64,000 bases of DNA from JACPUX01 sp964517465 (GCA_964517465.1 CAZFEK010000014.1:17813-81812); one strand, 5' to 3'. Positions 53,439 to 63,231 are shown, counted from the first letter of the stretch. Notes: generated by a model from the sequence alone, not told the origin. A program made the numbers and translations.

Positions 53439-55901
53439 TCAAGCTCCCCGCCGCGCCAGGCGCCCGGCGTTCAAAACGACCAGCATGGAGGATACCGCCA
53501 TTCCGACAGCCGCGATCCAGGGACTGGCCCAGCCGACAGCCGCTACCGGAATCGCCACCAGGTTATAGCCGAACGCCCAAGCCAGGTTCTGACGCAGTAC
53601 TTTGAGGCATCGCCGTGCCGCGACCAGCCCTTCGCCCAGCGGCAGCAGGCTGGCTCCGAGCAGCACCGCGTCGGCGGTCTCTTTGGCCAAAGCCGCCCCG
53701 CTACCCAGCGCCACGGCCGCGTGGGCTTGGGCGAAGCCAGGCGTATCGTTCACTCCATCGCCCACCATGACCACGACCCGCCCGTCGTCTTGCAGGGTTC
53801 TGACGAACGCCTGTTTCTCTTGCGGCGTGGCCGCGGCCCGGATGCTCGAAATACCCAGGCTGTCGGCCCATGCCTCAACTGCTTCAGCCCGATCTCCCGA
53901 AACCAAATGCAGGCGCAAACCGGCGCTGCGAAGTTCTCGCACCGCCGCGGCCGCATCGGCGCGCGGAGCGTCATCGATCACCAAACCAGCTTGCCACGCT
54001 CCAGGGCAGGCCAAAGCGACCAGATTCGCTCCGCGCGGGAAAGTATGCAGGCCGTGAGGAATCGGCTGTGCGGCCATTTCGCCCACCCACTCGACTTGGC
54101 CGAGGCGATACCGGATGCCGTCGATCCTTCCTTCCACACCTTTTCCGGGGAGCTCTTGCCAATCCTCGGCCATTGCGACCCCTTCACTGGGCAATGCGCT
54201 GGCAAGCGGGTGGCGGCTGCCGGCTTCAAGGCGCGCCGCGATCTCCAGCAGCCGCTCGCGAGGCAAGCACCCGAGTGGTCTGATCTCTCGCAGCGCGGGC
54301 TGACCCGCGCTGAGCGTGCCGGTCTTGTCAAGAACCACGTCCGTGGCGCCGGCCAGGGTTTCCAGAGCCTGAGCGCCAGTAATCAGCAGACCGCGCTGAG
54401 CCAAAGTGCCGTTCGTCACAGCAAGCGCCATCGGCGCCGCAAGCGACAGCGCACAGGGACAGCTCACCACCAGCACCGCCACCAGGATTTCCGCCGCCCG
54501 ACCGGGATCTAGCAGCAGCCAAACGCCCCCGGCCAACGCGGCAAGAACCATCTGAGCAAACACAAAACGACCGGCTACCGCGTCGGCGATCTGCGCCAAG
54601 CGCGGGCGCGCCGCGAGTGCCCGATCGACCAGATTGCCGATCGCCCAGAGGCGCGTGCCAGTCCCCACCGCGGTGAGGCGCACCACCAATGGCGCGCTGC
54701 GGTTGACCGATCCCGCCCACACCTCCTCGCCTACGGTCTTGACCACCGGCCAGAATTCGCCGGTGAGCTGGGCTTCTTCGATGCGGCTCTGGCCCAAAGC
54801 GATCGATCCGTCTGCCGGAATCACCTCTCCCAAAGGAACCAGGAGGTGGTCGCCCACCCGCAATTCGGCCACGGCGACCCGCTCGCGAGGGGCTTCAAAT
54901 CGCGGCCCGCCGAGTCGGGTGCAGACCGCAGGCAGGTTAGGGGCAGCCAGGCGCAAGTTTGCGGCCGCTTTTTGCCTAGCCGAGAACTCATAGAAGCGCG
55001 CCGCAAGCAATAGGAATACGAACATGCTGACGGCATCGAAATAAACCTCGCCCTGACCTCTCAGGGTGGCCACGACGCTGGCGCCAAACGCGATCAGCAG
55101 CGCCAGCGCAACCGGCACATCCATCCCGGCGCGGCGATGAAGCAGGTCGCGCCAAGCGCCGGAAAAAAAAGGCGAGGCGGCGTAGAGCACCACCGGCAAA
55201 GTCAGTATCATGCTTGCCCAGCGCATCAGGCCGGCCGCCTCCGGGCTCAAGTCGGCTCCCGAAAAATAGGCCGGGTAGGCATACATCATCACCTGCATCA
55301 TGCCCAAGCCGGCGATACCCAAGCGGGTAAGCAGCTTACGCCGCCCCGCCCTTGCCAGGGCGTCGGCGCGTTCTGCGTCGAACGGCGCGGGACGATAACC
55401 CAGCGCGGCGACCGTCCCCATCACCTCGGAAAGCCGCGTTTGGGGTTCCAGCCACTGCACCCGCAGGCGTTGCGCCGCAAAATTGACCTGCGCCATCCTC
55501 ACCCCGGGCAGCCGAAGCAAACGCTGCTCGTTGAGCCAAGCACAGGCGCCGCACGCCATGCCCTCCAGGGCAAGCAGGGCCTCGCGGCTTCCGTCGGCAT
55601 GGGTCTTCACCCAGCCCTGCTGGATCGCCGGGCGATCGAACACTGTCCAGTCTTCGCCCGGCTCAACGGGCGGCTTGCCGACGGAATGTGTGCGCCGCTC
55701 GTAGAATCGATCGAGACCCGCCTCGTGAATCATGCTCGCAACCGCTTCACACCCGGGACAGCAGAAGTCCCTTTCTCCGCCTCCCACCTTGGCCCGATAT
55801 CGAGTACCCGGGGTCAGCGTTTCGCCACAATGGAAACAAACCAGCGGCTCAGAAAGTTCGCCGAGAGAGGCTTGCGGGCGTGCAGTCGCGGATAAATTCA
55901 T
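53439..55901 (-). CDS. ccoI: Copper-translocating P1B-ATPase CcoI (FixI)
   Basis: An 820-residue copper exporter that supplies copper for cbb3 assembly. N terminus: CFHCGETL and FCCPGCEAV (a zinc-ribbon-like part typical of FixI), then a heavy-metal domain with MACGACAW near 116. P-type ATPase motifs: TGEFWPV (actuator, E for the usual TGE), SCPCALSLAAP metal-path CPC, phosphorylated Asp in VLDKTGTLS, and MVGDGVNDTPGFAQAHAAV. Eight membrane helices. It is the first gene of the cco cluster, preceded by a FNR box. Confidence 0.95.
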   Translation of the reverse strand: MNLSATARPQASLGELSEPLVCFHCGETLTPGTRYRAKVGGGERDFCCPGCEAVASMIHEAGLDRFYERRTHSVGKPPVEPGEDWTVFDRPAIQQGWVKTHADGSREALLALEGMACGACAWLNEQRLLRLPGVRMAQVNFAAQRLRVQWLEPQTRLSEVMGTVAALGYRPAPFDAERADALARAGRRKLLTRLGIAGLGMMQVMMYAYPAYFSGADLSPEAAGLMRWASMILTLPVVLYAASPFFSGAWRDLLHRRAGMDVPVALALLIAFGASVVATLRGQGEVYFDAVSMFVFLLLAARFYEFSARQKAAANLRLAAPNLPAVCTRLGGPRFEAPRERVAVAELRVGDHLLVPLGEVIPADGSIALGQSRIEEAQLTGEFWPVVKTVGEEVWAGSVNRSAPLVVRLTAVGTGTRLWAIGNLVDRALAARPRLAQIADAVAGRFVFAQMVLAALAGGVWLLLDPGRAAEILVAVLVVSCPCALSLAAPMALAVTNGTLAQRGLLITGAQALETLAGATDVVLDKTGTLSAGQPALREIRPLGCLPRERLLEIAARLEAGSRHPLASALPSEGVAMAEDWQELPGKGVEGRIDGIRYRLGQVEWVGEMAAQPIPHGLHTFPRGANLVALACPGAWQAGLVIDDAPRADAAAAVRELRSAGLRLHLVSGDRAEAVEAWADSLGISSIRAAATPQEKQAFVRTLQDDGRVVVMVGDGVNDTPGFAQAHAAVALGSGAALAKETADAVLLGASLLPLGEGLVAARRCLKVLRQNLAWAFGYNLVAIPVAAVGWASPWIAAVGMAVSSMLVVLNAGRLARRGA

Positions 55902-55960
55902 GGGGAAGGCGCGGGACCAGACTCGGAGATCTACCCTGTTTCGATCGCGGATTATAACTC

Positions 55961-55974
55961 TTGACCCAGATCAA
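55961..55974. promoter_or_regulatory. FNR box upstream of ccoI
   Basis: TTGACCCAGATCAA (9 of 10 conserved positions of TTGAT-N4-ATCAA) centred about 67 bases upstream of the ccoI ATG. On the minus strand a TATAAT at 55951-55956 lies only 14 bases from the box centre, which does not fit class II activation; the box might activate from another start site, repress, or serve the divergent gene at 56165. Confidence 0.65.
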
Positions 55975-56164
55975 TTACCAGAAGCAGACTCAAGACGCCG
56001 CGGGAATGCCGCGAACCGCCCGGCGCTGAGTTCGGTTCGGATCGAAACCGCAATTGCGTCAGTGCCTTTTCGTCGCACCATTTCTTTGCGCCGCCAAGAC
56101 AACTTTGTTATAAGCAATAGCGAAGACGGGCGGGGACCTCGCTGCCCTCAAAGCAAGGAAAACG

Positions 56165-57409
56165 ATGAAACGTGTGGATGATTACCGGCTGCAGCTCGGA
56201 CACCATCAATTGGTGCCCATCGTGATCGGCGGCATGGGGGTGGACATTTCGACCGCGGCGCTCGCCTTGGAAGGCGCGCGCCTGGGAGGCGTCGGGCATA
56301 TTTCTGACGCGATGATTACGACCGTTTCCGACCGTCGCTACGACACTCATTTCGTGCGCGATCGCCTGAAGCGTTATCGTCCGAACATCGGCAACTCCGA
56401 CAAATCGAGCGTTCATTTTTCTCTCGACGAAGTGGCCGAAGCGCAGCGGCTGCACGTCGCGCGCACCATGGAGGCAAAGCGAGGCGAAGGGCTGATTTTT
56501 ATCAATTGCATGGAGAAGCTGTCCATGAACGCGCCTCGGGAGACTCTCAAGACCCGCCTGCATGCGGCTCTCGACGCAGGGATCGACGGAATCACGCTTT
56601 CCGCCGGCTTGCATCTGGGTTCCTTCGGCTTGATCGAAGATCACCCCCGCTTTCGCCACGCCAAACTGGGCATCATCGTCTCTTCGCTTCGCGCCCTGCA
56701 GCTGTTCCTGAAAAAGACCGCGCGAATGGGCCGCCTGCCCGACTATGTCGTGGTTGAAGGCCCGCTCGCCGGTGGTCACCTGGGCTTTGGCATGGATTGG
56801 GCCCAATTTGACCTCGGCACCATCACCGACGAAGTCCTTGCCTATTTGCGCGAGCATCAACTCGGCATCCCCGTCATCCCCGCTGGCGGCATTTTCACCG
56901 GCGGCGACGCGGCCGGTTTTCTCGCCATGGGGTGCGCCGCAGTGCAAGTGGCGACGCGATTCACGGTCACTCAGGAATGCGGCCTGCCGGCCAAGGTGAA
57001 ACAGGAGTATTTTCGCGCCAACGAAGACGACATCGAGGTCAACACCCTTTCCCCGACCGGCTACCCGATGCGGATGCTGAAGAGAAGCCCCGCCATCGGC
57101 GCCGGCAACCGCCCCAACTGCGAAGCCTACGGTTATTTGCTTGATGGCAAAGGTCACTGCGCCTACATCGATGCCTATAATCGCGAGGTGGCGGCACACC
57201 CCGACGCCAAGAAGGTCTCAGTCAAAGACAAAACCTGTCTTTGCACCCATATGCGCAATTTCGACTGCTGGACTTGCGGCCACTACACCTACCGGCTCAA
57301 AGACACTTCACGCCGCCTTCCCGACGGGCATTACCGGCTTCTGAGCGCCGAGCACGTGTTTCGCGATTACCAATTCAGCACCGGAGCAAACATCGCTTTG
57401 CCCGAGTGA
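56165..57409 (+). CDS. Nitronate monooxygenase-like FMN enzyme
   Basis: A 414-residue protein of the 2-nitropropane dioxygenase/nitronate monooxygenase family: N-terminal VPIVIGGMGVDISTAALALEGARLGGVGHIS, the FMN phosphate site AGGIFTGGDAAGFLAMGCAAVQVATRF, and VVEGPLAGGHLGFGMD with the active-site His. Unusually it has a Cys-rich C-terminal part (TCLCTHMRNFDCWTCGHYTYR), suggesting a metal site. Members also act as PfaD-type enoyl reductases, so the exact reaction is uncertain. It stands divergent from ccoI and 15 bases before an SDR gene. Confidence 0.85.
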   Translation: MKRVDDYRLQLGHHQLVPIVIGGMGVDISTAALALEGARLGGVGHISDAMITTVSDRRYDTHFVRDRLKRYRPNIGNSDKSSVHFSLDEVAEAQRLHVARTMEAKRGEGLIFINCMEKLSMNAPRETLKTRLHAALDAGIDGITLSAGLHLGSFGLIEDHPRFRHAKLGIIVSSLRALQLFLKKTARMGRLPDYVVVEGPLAGGHLGFGMDWAQFDLGTITDEVLAYLREHQLGIPVIPAGGIFTGGDAAGFLAMGCAAVQVATRFTVTQECGLPAKVKQEYFRANEDDIEVNTLSPTGYPMRMLKRSPAIGAGNRPNCEAYGYLLDGKGHCAYIDAYNREVAAHPDAKKVSVKDKTCLCTHMRNFDCWTCGHYTYRLKDTSRRLPDGHYRLLSAEHVFRDYQFSTGANIALPE

Positions 57410-57424
57410 GCGAGGAATCCGCCC

Positions 57425-58153
57425 ATGGCCCAAACCGATCCCGACAAGCTCTTGCTGATCACCGGCGGCTCGCGCGGCTTCGGGAGGGCGCTTGTTGACC
57501 AGTACCGGGAGGCAGGCTGGCTAGTGTTGGAATGGTCCCGCAGCGGCGCCGGCCCCGCGCATCGCGGCGCCAACTGGCACACGGTGGAGTCTTCGCCACC
57601 CGAATTGGAGAGCGAAATGTCCAGGCTTGCGGACAAGCCTTGGGCAGAGGCAGTAGGCATCAACAACGCGGCGCAAATCGAGCCGGTGGGTTATGCCGGA
57701 ACGCTGGACGACGCCGAATTGGTGGCCGCGCTCAACCTCAACTTCACTGCCGGCATTCGCTTCATGGCGGCTTTCCTGAAGCATTTTGGCCCCCGCAGCG
57801 GCCGCCGAGTTCTCGCCAATATCTCTTCCGGCGCGGCGACCCGCCCCATCCCCGGCTGGTCCGCTTACTGCGCTGCAAAAGCGGGCACGGAACACTTCGT
57901 CCGCACCGCCGCGGCAGAAGAAAACGAACGCGCCAATCCAGTCTCCTGCATCAACATCAACCCCGGGGTCATGGACACTGCCATGCAAGCGAGCATTCGA
58001 TCGACGCCCGGCGCGCGTTTTCCGATGGTGCAGCGCTTCCTCGATCTGCATCAAAGCGGACAATTGCGCCAAGCCGCTGATATTGCACGACGCACCCGAG
58101 CCATCCTCGCCGGCGCCTTGCAAAACGGTGAAACCTACGACGCCACGCGCTGA
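57425..58153 (+). CDS. Short-chain dehydrogenase/reductase (sepiapterin-reductase-like)
   Basis: A 242-residue Rossmann-fold protein: nucleotide site LLITGGSRGFGRALVDQYREAG, NNAA in VGINNAAQIEP, catalytic NISSGAATRPIPGWSAYCAAKAG and NPGVMDTAMQASIR. The overall pattern is that of bacterial sepiapterin-reductase/YueD-like enzymes that reduce small carbonyls. Only 15 bases separate it from the nitronate monooxygenase-like gene, so the two are probably cotranscribed. Substrate unknown. Confidence 0.85.
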   Translation: MAQTDPDKLLLITGGSRGFGRALVDQYREAGWLVLEWSRSGAGPAHRGANWHTVESSPPELESEMSRLADKPWAEAVGINNAAQIEPVGYAGTLDDAELVAALNLNFTAGIRFMAAFLKHFGPRSGRRVLANISSGAATRPIPGWSAYCAAKAGTEHFVRTAAAEENERANPVSCININPGVMDTAMQASIRSTPGARFPMVQRFLDLHQSGQLRQAADIARRTRAILAGALQNGETYDATR

Positions 58154-58395
58154 CCCGGCTGCCACCATCCGAACTGCGGCACACTTGCGCCGCGGGTGAA
58201 CCGGGGCGCGCCCGCATGCGACAAAACTAACGATAGGGCCGCTTTTTGGTCACTATTCCGGTGTTAAGCCGACGCCTTCCGGGCCGATATTCCAGTTGTG
58301 GCAACAGGCCGCTTTTCTGGGAACCGGGAGCGTCTGACCACTGCCCAACGCGGTAAGGCTGCGCCGGCCCGGCAGCTCTAGCCCAAGGAGAGAAC

Positions 58396-60318
58396 ATGGA
58401 CGTCTTTGCCAATTTCACTCAGCGCTACGAGAGAACGCGGGAGGAAGAGCTTTCGCTCCAGGAGTACCTTGAACTCTGCCGCAGCGACCGGGGTGCCTAT
58501 GCAAGCGCCGCAGAACGCATGCTCATGGCCATCGGTGAACCGCAAATGGTCGACACCCGGCATGATCCGCGGCTTTCGCGCATTTTTCAGAACAAGATGA
58601 TTCGGCTCTATCCGGCCTTCCGCGAGTTCTACGGTATGGAGGAAGTGATCGAGCAGGTCGTGGCATATTTTCGCCACGCGGCGCAAGGTCTGGAAGAGAA
58701 GAAGCAAATCCTCTATCTCCTGGGCCCCGTCGGCGGCGGCAAATCCTCCATCGCCGAGCAGCTCAAGCTCCTGATGGAACAGGTTCCTTTCTTTGCGCTC
58801 AAGGGCTCTCCAGTCAACGAATCGCCCCTCGGGCTTTTCAACGCCGACGAAGACGGGAGTATTCTTGAAGACGATTACGGTATTCCGCGCCGCTATCTCA
58901 ACAAGATCATGTCGCCGTGGGCCGTGAAGCGCCTGGCTGAATACAACGGCGACATCCGCCAGTTTCGGGTAGTCAAGCGATTCCCCTCGGTGTTGCAGCA
59001 GATTGCCATCACCAAGACCGAACCCGGAGATGAGAACAACCAAGACATCTCGGCCCTGGTCGGCAAGGTCGACATTCGCAAACTCGAACAATACGCCCAG
59101 GCCGATCCCGATGCCTACAGCTTCTCGGGTGCGCTGTGCCATGCCAATCAGGGCTTGATGGAGTTCGTCGAGATGTTCAAGGCGCCGATCAAGGTGCTCC
59201 ACCCTCTACTCACCGCAACCCAGGAGGGAAACTTCAAGGGTACCGAAGGGTTCGGAGCCATTCCCTTCGATGGGATTATCCTGGCCCACTCCAACGAATC
59301 GGAGTGGAAAATGTTCAAGAACAACAAGAACAACGAAGCGTTTCTCGACCGCATCTTCATCGTCAAGGTGCCGTATTGCCTGAGAGTGTCCGAAGAAGTG
59401 AAGATCTACGAAAAACTGGTGCGGAATTCTTCGCTTGCGCAAGCGCCCTGCGCTCCCGGAACGCTCAAGATGATGGCGCAGATTTCAGTGCTCACGCGCT
59501 TGAAGGAACCAGAAAATTCGAGCATCTTTTCCAAAATGCAGGTCTATGACGGGGAGAACCTCAAAGACACCGACCCCAAGGCAAAGTCGATCCAGGAATA
59601 CCGCGACTACGCCGGGGTGGACGAGGGGATGACCGGAATATCCACGCGCTGGGCCTTCAAGATCCTCTCGCGGGTCTTCAACTTCGACACCAGCGAAGTG
59701 GCCGCCAATCCGGTGCATTTGTTGTACGTAGTCGAGCAGCAGATCGAGCGCGAGCAATTCCCGCCGGAAGTCGAACAAAAGTACATCGCTTTCCTCAAAG
59801 AGTATCTGGCACCGCGCTATGTCGAATTCATCGGCAAGGAGATTCAGACCGCCTATCTCGAATCCTATTCGGAATACGGGCAGAACATCTTCGATCGTTA
59901 CGTGACCTTTGCCGACTTGTGGATCCAGGACCAGGAATACCGGGATCCGGACACCGGAGAATCTTTCGACCGCTCGGCGCTGAACAACGAACTGGAGAAG
60001 ATCGAGAAACCGGCGGGCATCGCCAATCCCAAGGACTTTCGAAACGAAATCGTCAACTTCGTGCTGCGGGCGCGAGCCGCCAACCACGGCAAGAATCCGC
60101 TCTGGACCTCCTACGAGAAGCTCAGAGTGGTGATCGAGAAGAAGATGTTCTCGAATACTGAAGAACTCTTGCCGGTCATTTCCTTCAACGCCAAGGCCAG
60201 CGCCGAGGACGCCAAGAAGCACGAGGAGTTCGTTTCGCGCATGGTCGCCAAGGGTTACACTCCCAAGCAGGTCAGGCTCTTGTGCGACTGGTACCTGCGA
60301 GTGCGCAAGTCGTCTTGA
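58396..60318 (+). CDS. prkA: PrkA-type serine protein kinase (YeaG)
   Basis: A 640-residue cytosolic protein with an AAA-like PrkA N-terminal domain (P-loop GPVGGGKSS at 110-118, ENEEFL-like NEAFLDRI) and the PrkA C-terminal kinase domain (EYLAPRYVEFIGKEIQTAYLESYSEYGQNIFDRY). E. coli YeaG of nearly the same length responds to nutrient and nitrogen starvation. AAGGAG precedes the ATG. It heads the prkA-yeaH-spoVR unit, a widely conserved stress operon. No canonical sigma-54 promoter was found. Confidence 0.95.
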   Translation: MDVFANFTQRYERTREEELSLQEYLELCRSDRGAYASAAERMLMAIGEPQMVDTRHDPRLSRIFQNKMIRLYPAFREFYGMEEVIEQVVAYFRHAAQGLEEKKQILYLLGPVGGGKSSIAEQLKLLMEQVPFFALKGSPVNESPLGLFNADEDGSILEDDYGIPRRYLNKIMSPWAVKRLAEYNGDIRQFRVVKRFPSVLQQIAITKTEPGDENNQDISALVGKVDIRKLEQYAQADPDAYSFSGALCHANQGLMEFVEMFKAPIKVLHPLLTATQEGNFKGTEGFGAIPFDGIILAHSNESEWKMFKNNKNNEAFLDRIFIVKVPYCLRVSEEVKIYEKLVRNSSLAQAPCAPGTLKMMAQISVLTRLKEPENSSIFSKMQVYDGENLKDTDPKAKSIQEYRDYAGVDEGMTGISTRWAFKILSRVFNFDTSEVAANPVHLLYVVEQQIEREQFPPEVEQKYIAFLKEYLAPRYVEFIGKEIQTAYLESYSEYGQNIFDRYVTFADLWIQDQEYRDPDTGESFDRSALNNELEKIEKPAGIANPKDFRNEIVNFVLRARAANHGKNPLWTSYEKLRVVIEKKMFSNTEELLPVISFNAKASAEDAKKHEEFVSRMVAKGYTPKQVRLLCDWYLRVRKSS

Positions 60319-60326
60319 TTGCACGC

Positions 60327-60353
60327 CCCCGGCGGCGCAACCGGCCGCCGGGG
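60327..60353 (+). other. Intercistronic hairpin between prkA and yeaH
   Basis: A perfect 10-base-pair GC-rich stem, CCCCGGCGGC / GCCGCCGGGG, with a 7-base loop, without a U-tract. More likely an mRNA processing or stabilising element than a terminator, since the two genes are probably cotranscribed. Confidence 0.6.
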
Positions 60354-60373
60354 TTCTCCCCCAACCGGATGCC

Positions 60374-61648
60374 ATGCAACAGCTCATCGATAGACGGTTG
60401 AATGGTAAGAACAAGAGCGCGGTGAATCGCGAGCGCTTCTTGCGGCGTTATCGCGCCCAGGTGAAGGACGCAGTGCAGCGCGCGATCAAGGGGCGCAGCA
60501 TCAAGGACATCGAGTCGGGCGAGAAGATCTCGATCCCGACCAAAGACGTCTCCGAACCCACTTTTGGTCACGGCCGCGGCGGCGTTTGGGAGACGGTGCA
60601 TCCGGGCAACGAGGAGTATGTTCCGGGCGATCAGTTCGATCGGCCCAAGGGCGGCGGCGGCGGCAGCGGCAAGGGCCAAGCGAGCAACGAAGGCGAAGGC
60701 GAGGATGACTTCTCCTTCGAGATCTCCAAAGAGGAGTTCCTCAATTACTTCTTCGAGGACCTGGAATTACCGAATCTGGTAAAGACCTACCTTACCTCCT
60801 CGCAGGAATTCAAATCGGTGCGAGCCGGCATCACCATCGATGGAACGCCGACCAACCTGCACGTCATCCGCTCCTTGCGGGGGGCCATCGCTCGCCGCAT
60901 CGCCCTCGCGGGTTCGAAGATCGAGCTGCTCAAAGAACTCGAAGCCAGGCGCGAGTTGCTGCGCAAGGACCGAGCCGATCACGGCGAAGAGCTGCGCCTG
61001 CTCGACGAGGAGATACACGTCTTGCGCTCGCGCATCCTGGCCATTCCTTACCTCGACCCGATCGATCTGCGCTACGTCAGTCGCGTCAAGCAGCCCAAGC
61101 CCACCAACCAGGCGGTGATGTTTTGCTTGATGGATGTCTCAGGCTCGATGGACGAGGCCAAGAAAGACATGGCCAAGCGCTTCTTCATCTTGCTCTACCT
61201 GTTCCTTACCCGGGCCTACGACAAAATCGAAGTGGTCTTCATTCGGCACCACACCCAAGCCGCGGAAGTCGACGAAGAGGAGTTCTTCCATTCCCGGGAA
61301 TCCGGCGGTACCGTCGTATCCTCTGCCCTGAAACTCACCCACGAGGTGATCGAGCGTCGCTATCCCACCGCCGAATGGAACATCTACGTCGCGCAGGCTT
61401 CCGATGGCGACAATTGGGACAGCGACTCCCCCGTTTGCCGCGAGTGGGTGGAGGAAAAGCTCATGCCTTTGGTGCAGTACTTCGCCTATGTAGAAATCAC
61501 CGACGGCCCGGAGCAAAATCTCTGGCGTGAGTACGCCAAGGTCAAGTCGGTGAATCGGTACTTCGCGATGCAGAAGATCAAGGAACCGGCGGACATCTAT
61601 CCGGTGTTTCGAGAGCTCTTCAAGAAGCAGTACAAGTTCGCGGAATGA
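60374..61648 (+). CDS. yeaH: DUF444/YeaH family protein with von Willebrand A-type MIDAS
   Basis: A 424-residue protein. N-terminal basic segment (LIDRRLNGKNKSAVNRERFLRRYRAQV), Gly-rich linker (GGGGGSGKGQ) and a C-terminal metal-ion-dependent-adhesion-like motif in CLMDVSGSMDEAKKDM, typical of YeaH. Works with PrkA/YeaG in starvation responses, mechanism unclear. Overlaps the spoVR start by 4 bases. Confidence 0.95.
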   Translation: MQQLIDRRLNGKNKSAVNRERFLRRYRAQVKDAVQRAIKGRSIKDIESGEKISIPTKDVSEPTFGHGRGGVWETVHPGNEEYVPGDQFDRPKGGGGGSGKGQASNEGEGEDDFSFEISKEEFLNYFFEDLELPNLVKTYLTSSQEFKSVRAGITIDGTPTNLHVIRSLRGAIARRIALAGSKIELLKELEARRELLRKDRADHGEELRLLDEEIHVLRSRILAIPYLDPIDLRYVSRVKQPKPTNQAVMFCLMDVSGSMDEAKKDMAKRFFILLYLFLTRAYDKIEVVFIRHHTQAAEVDEEEFFHSRESGGTVVSSALKLTHEVIERRYPTAEWNIYVAQASDGDNWDSDSPVCREWVEEKLMPLVQYFAYVEITDGPEQNLWREYAKVKSVNRYFAMQKIKEPADIYPVFRELFKKQYKFAE

Positions 61649-63210
61649 ACGAGATCCTGCAGCAGACCGCAGCTACCGCCGCTCCCGCGGGTACGGCCGG
61701 GCCAGAGGTTCTGCCCTGCCCCTCGGACTGGACCTTCGAGTTGATCGAACGCTATTACCGCGAGATCGATCGCGTGGCGAGGCGCTTTCAACTCGATACC
61801 TACCCCAATCAACTGGAGATCATCACCGCCGAGCAAATGATCGACGCCTATGCTTCAGTGGGCATGCCGGTCAATTACCACCACTGGTCATTCGGCAAGC
61901 ACTTTCTTTCCACGGAAAAAAGCTACCGCCGCGGCCAGATGGGTCTTGCCTACGAAATCGTCATCAACTCCAATCCCTGCATCGCCTACCTCATGGAAGA
62001 AAATACCATGACCATGCAGGCTCTGGTGATCGCGCACGCGGCTTATGGACACAACTCGTTCTTCAAGGGCAACTACCTGTTTCGCACCTGGACCGACGCC
62101 AGTTCCATCATCGATTACCTGCTATACGCGCGGCGCTACATCACGGAAATGGAGCAGCGCCATGGCGTCGACCTCGTCGAGGATTTGCTCGATTCCTGTC
62201 ATGCCCTGATGCACTACGGTGTGGACCGCTACAAGCGGCCGCAAAAGCTGTCGCTCGCGCAGGAAGAGACCCGGCGCCGCGAGCGGGAGATGTACTTGCA
62301 ATCCCAGGTGAACGAATTGTGGCGCACTTTGCCGCTGCGCGCCGAAGCGCCCGCAGAATACGAAACCGAGCGGTTCCCGCCCGAACCGCAAGAAAACCTG
62401 CTCTACTTCATCGAAAAGAACGCGCCTTTGCTTGCCCCCTGGCAGCGCGAAGTGGTGCGCATCGTGCGCAAGATCGCGCAATATTTCTATCCTCAACGCC
62501 AAACCCAGGTAATGAATGAGGGCTGGGCAACCTTCTGGCACTACACCATACTCAATCAGCTCTTCGACGAAGGCCTGTTGGAAAACGCCTTCATGATGGA
62601 GTTTCTCCAATCGCACACCAACGTCATTTATCAGCCGCCGGCCACTGCCCGCTGGTATCACGGCATCAATCCCTATGCCTTGGGTTTTGCCATGTACCGC
62701 GACCTGCGGCGCATATGCGAGACCCCGACGGAAGAGGATAAGGCTTGGTTTCCAGATATCGCCGGCAGCAATTGGCTAGCGACGCTCGACTTCGCCATGC
62801 GCAACTTCAAGGATGAGAGCTTCATCGCCCAGTTCCTATCGCCAAAGCTCATACGCGACTTCCGCCTCTTCGCCGTGCTCGATGACGATCACAACGACAA
62901 GCTGGTGGTCACCACCATACATGACGAATCGGGCTATCGCGATCTGCGCGAGCGGCTGGCCGCGCAGTACAACCTCGGCACACGCGAGCCCAATATCCAG
63001 GTCTGGGATGTCAACGTGCATGGCGATCGCAGCCTCACGCTGCGCCATGCCGAGTATGAGCGTCGGCCGCTCAGCGACGACACCCAGGCGGTGCTCAAGC
63101 ACATTGCCAACTTGTGGCGCTTCAACGTGCGGCTGGAGACCGTTTCGCCCTCCGGGAAGGTAGTTCATACCTACGAACGGCCCTACGACAAGCGCGAGCA
63201 TCGGCGCTAG
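61645..63210 (+). CDS. SpoVR family protein (YcgB)
   Basis: A 521-residue cytosolic protein with the SpoVR pattern: YYREIDRVARRFQLDTYPNQLEIITAEQMIDAYASVGMPVNYHHWSFGK-type beginning (split here at FQLDTYPNQLEIITAEQM), HAAYGHNSFFKGNYLFR, MNEGWATFWHYTILNQLFDE and NPYALGFAMYRDL. Histidine and glutamate motifs suggest metal binding. In B. subtilis SpoVR affects the spore cortex; in non-spore-formers the gene follows prkA and yeaH as here. The start overlaps the yeaH stop by 4 bases. Confidence 0.95.
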   Translation: MNEILQQTAATAAPAGTAGPEVLPCPSDWTFELIERYYREIDRVARRFQLDTYPNQLEIITAEQMIDAYASVGMPVNYHHWSFGKHFLSTEKSYRRGQMGLAYEIVINSNPCIAYLMEENTMTMQALVIAHAAYGHNSFFKGNYLFRTWTDASSIIDYLLYARRYITEMEQRHGVDLVEDLLDSCHALMHYGVDRYKRPQKLSLAQEETRRREREMYLQSQVNELWRTLPLRAEAPAEYETERFPPEPQENLLYFIEKNAPLLAPWQREVVRIVRKIAQYFYPQRQTQVMNEGWATFWHYTILNQLFDEGLLENAFMMEFLQSHTNVIYQPPATARWYHGINPYALGFAMYRDLRRICETPTEEDKAWFPDIAGSNWLATLDFAMRNFKDESFIAQFLSPKLIRDFRLFAVLDDDHNDKLVVTTIHDESGYRDLRERLAAQYNLGTREPNIQVWDVNVHGDRSLTLRHAEYERRPLSDDTQAVLKHIANLWRFNVRLETVSPSGKVVHTYERPYDKREHRR

Positions 63211-63231
63211 CTCGGCTATCGACAACGAGGC

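Noticed and set aside
55951..55956. TATAAT upstream of ccoI taken as a standard class II FNR promoter -10
   Set aside because: Only 14 bases from the FNR box centre; a class II promoter needs about 32, and no good -35 exists for sigma-70 alone.
58290..58325. Sigma-54 promoter upstream of prkA
   Set aside because: The best candidate, TGGCAACAGGCCGC, has GG-N9-GC spacing, one base short of the strict requirement.
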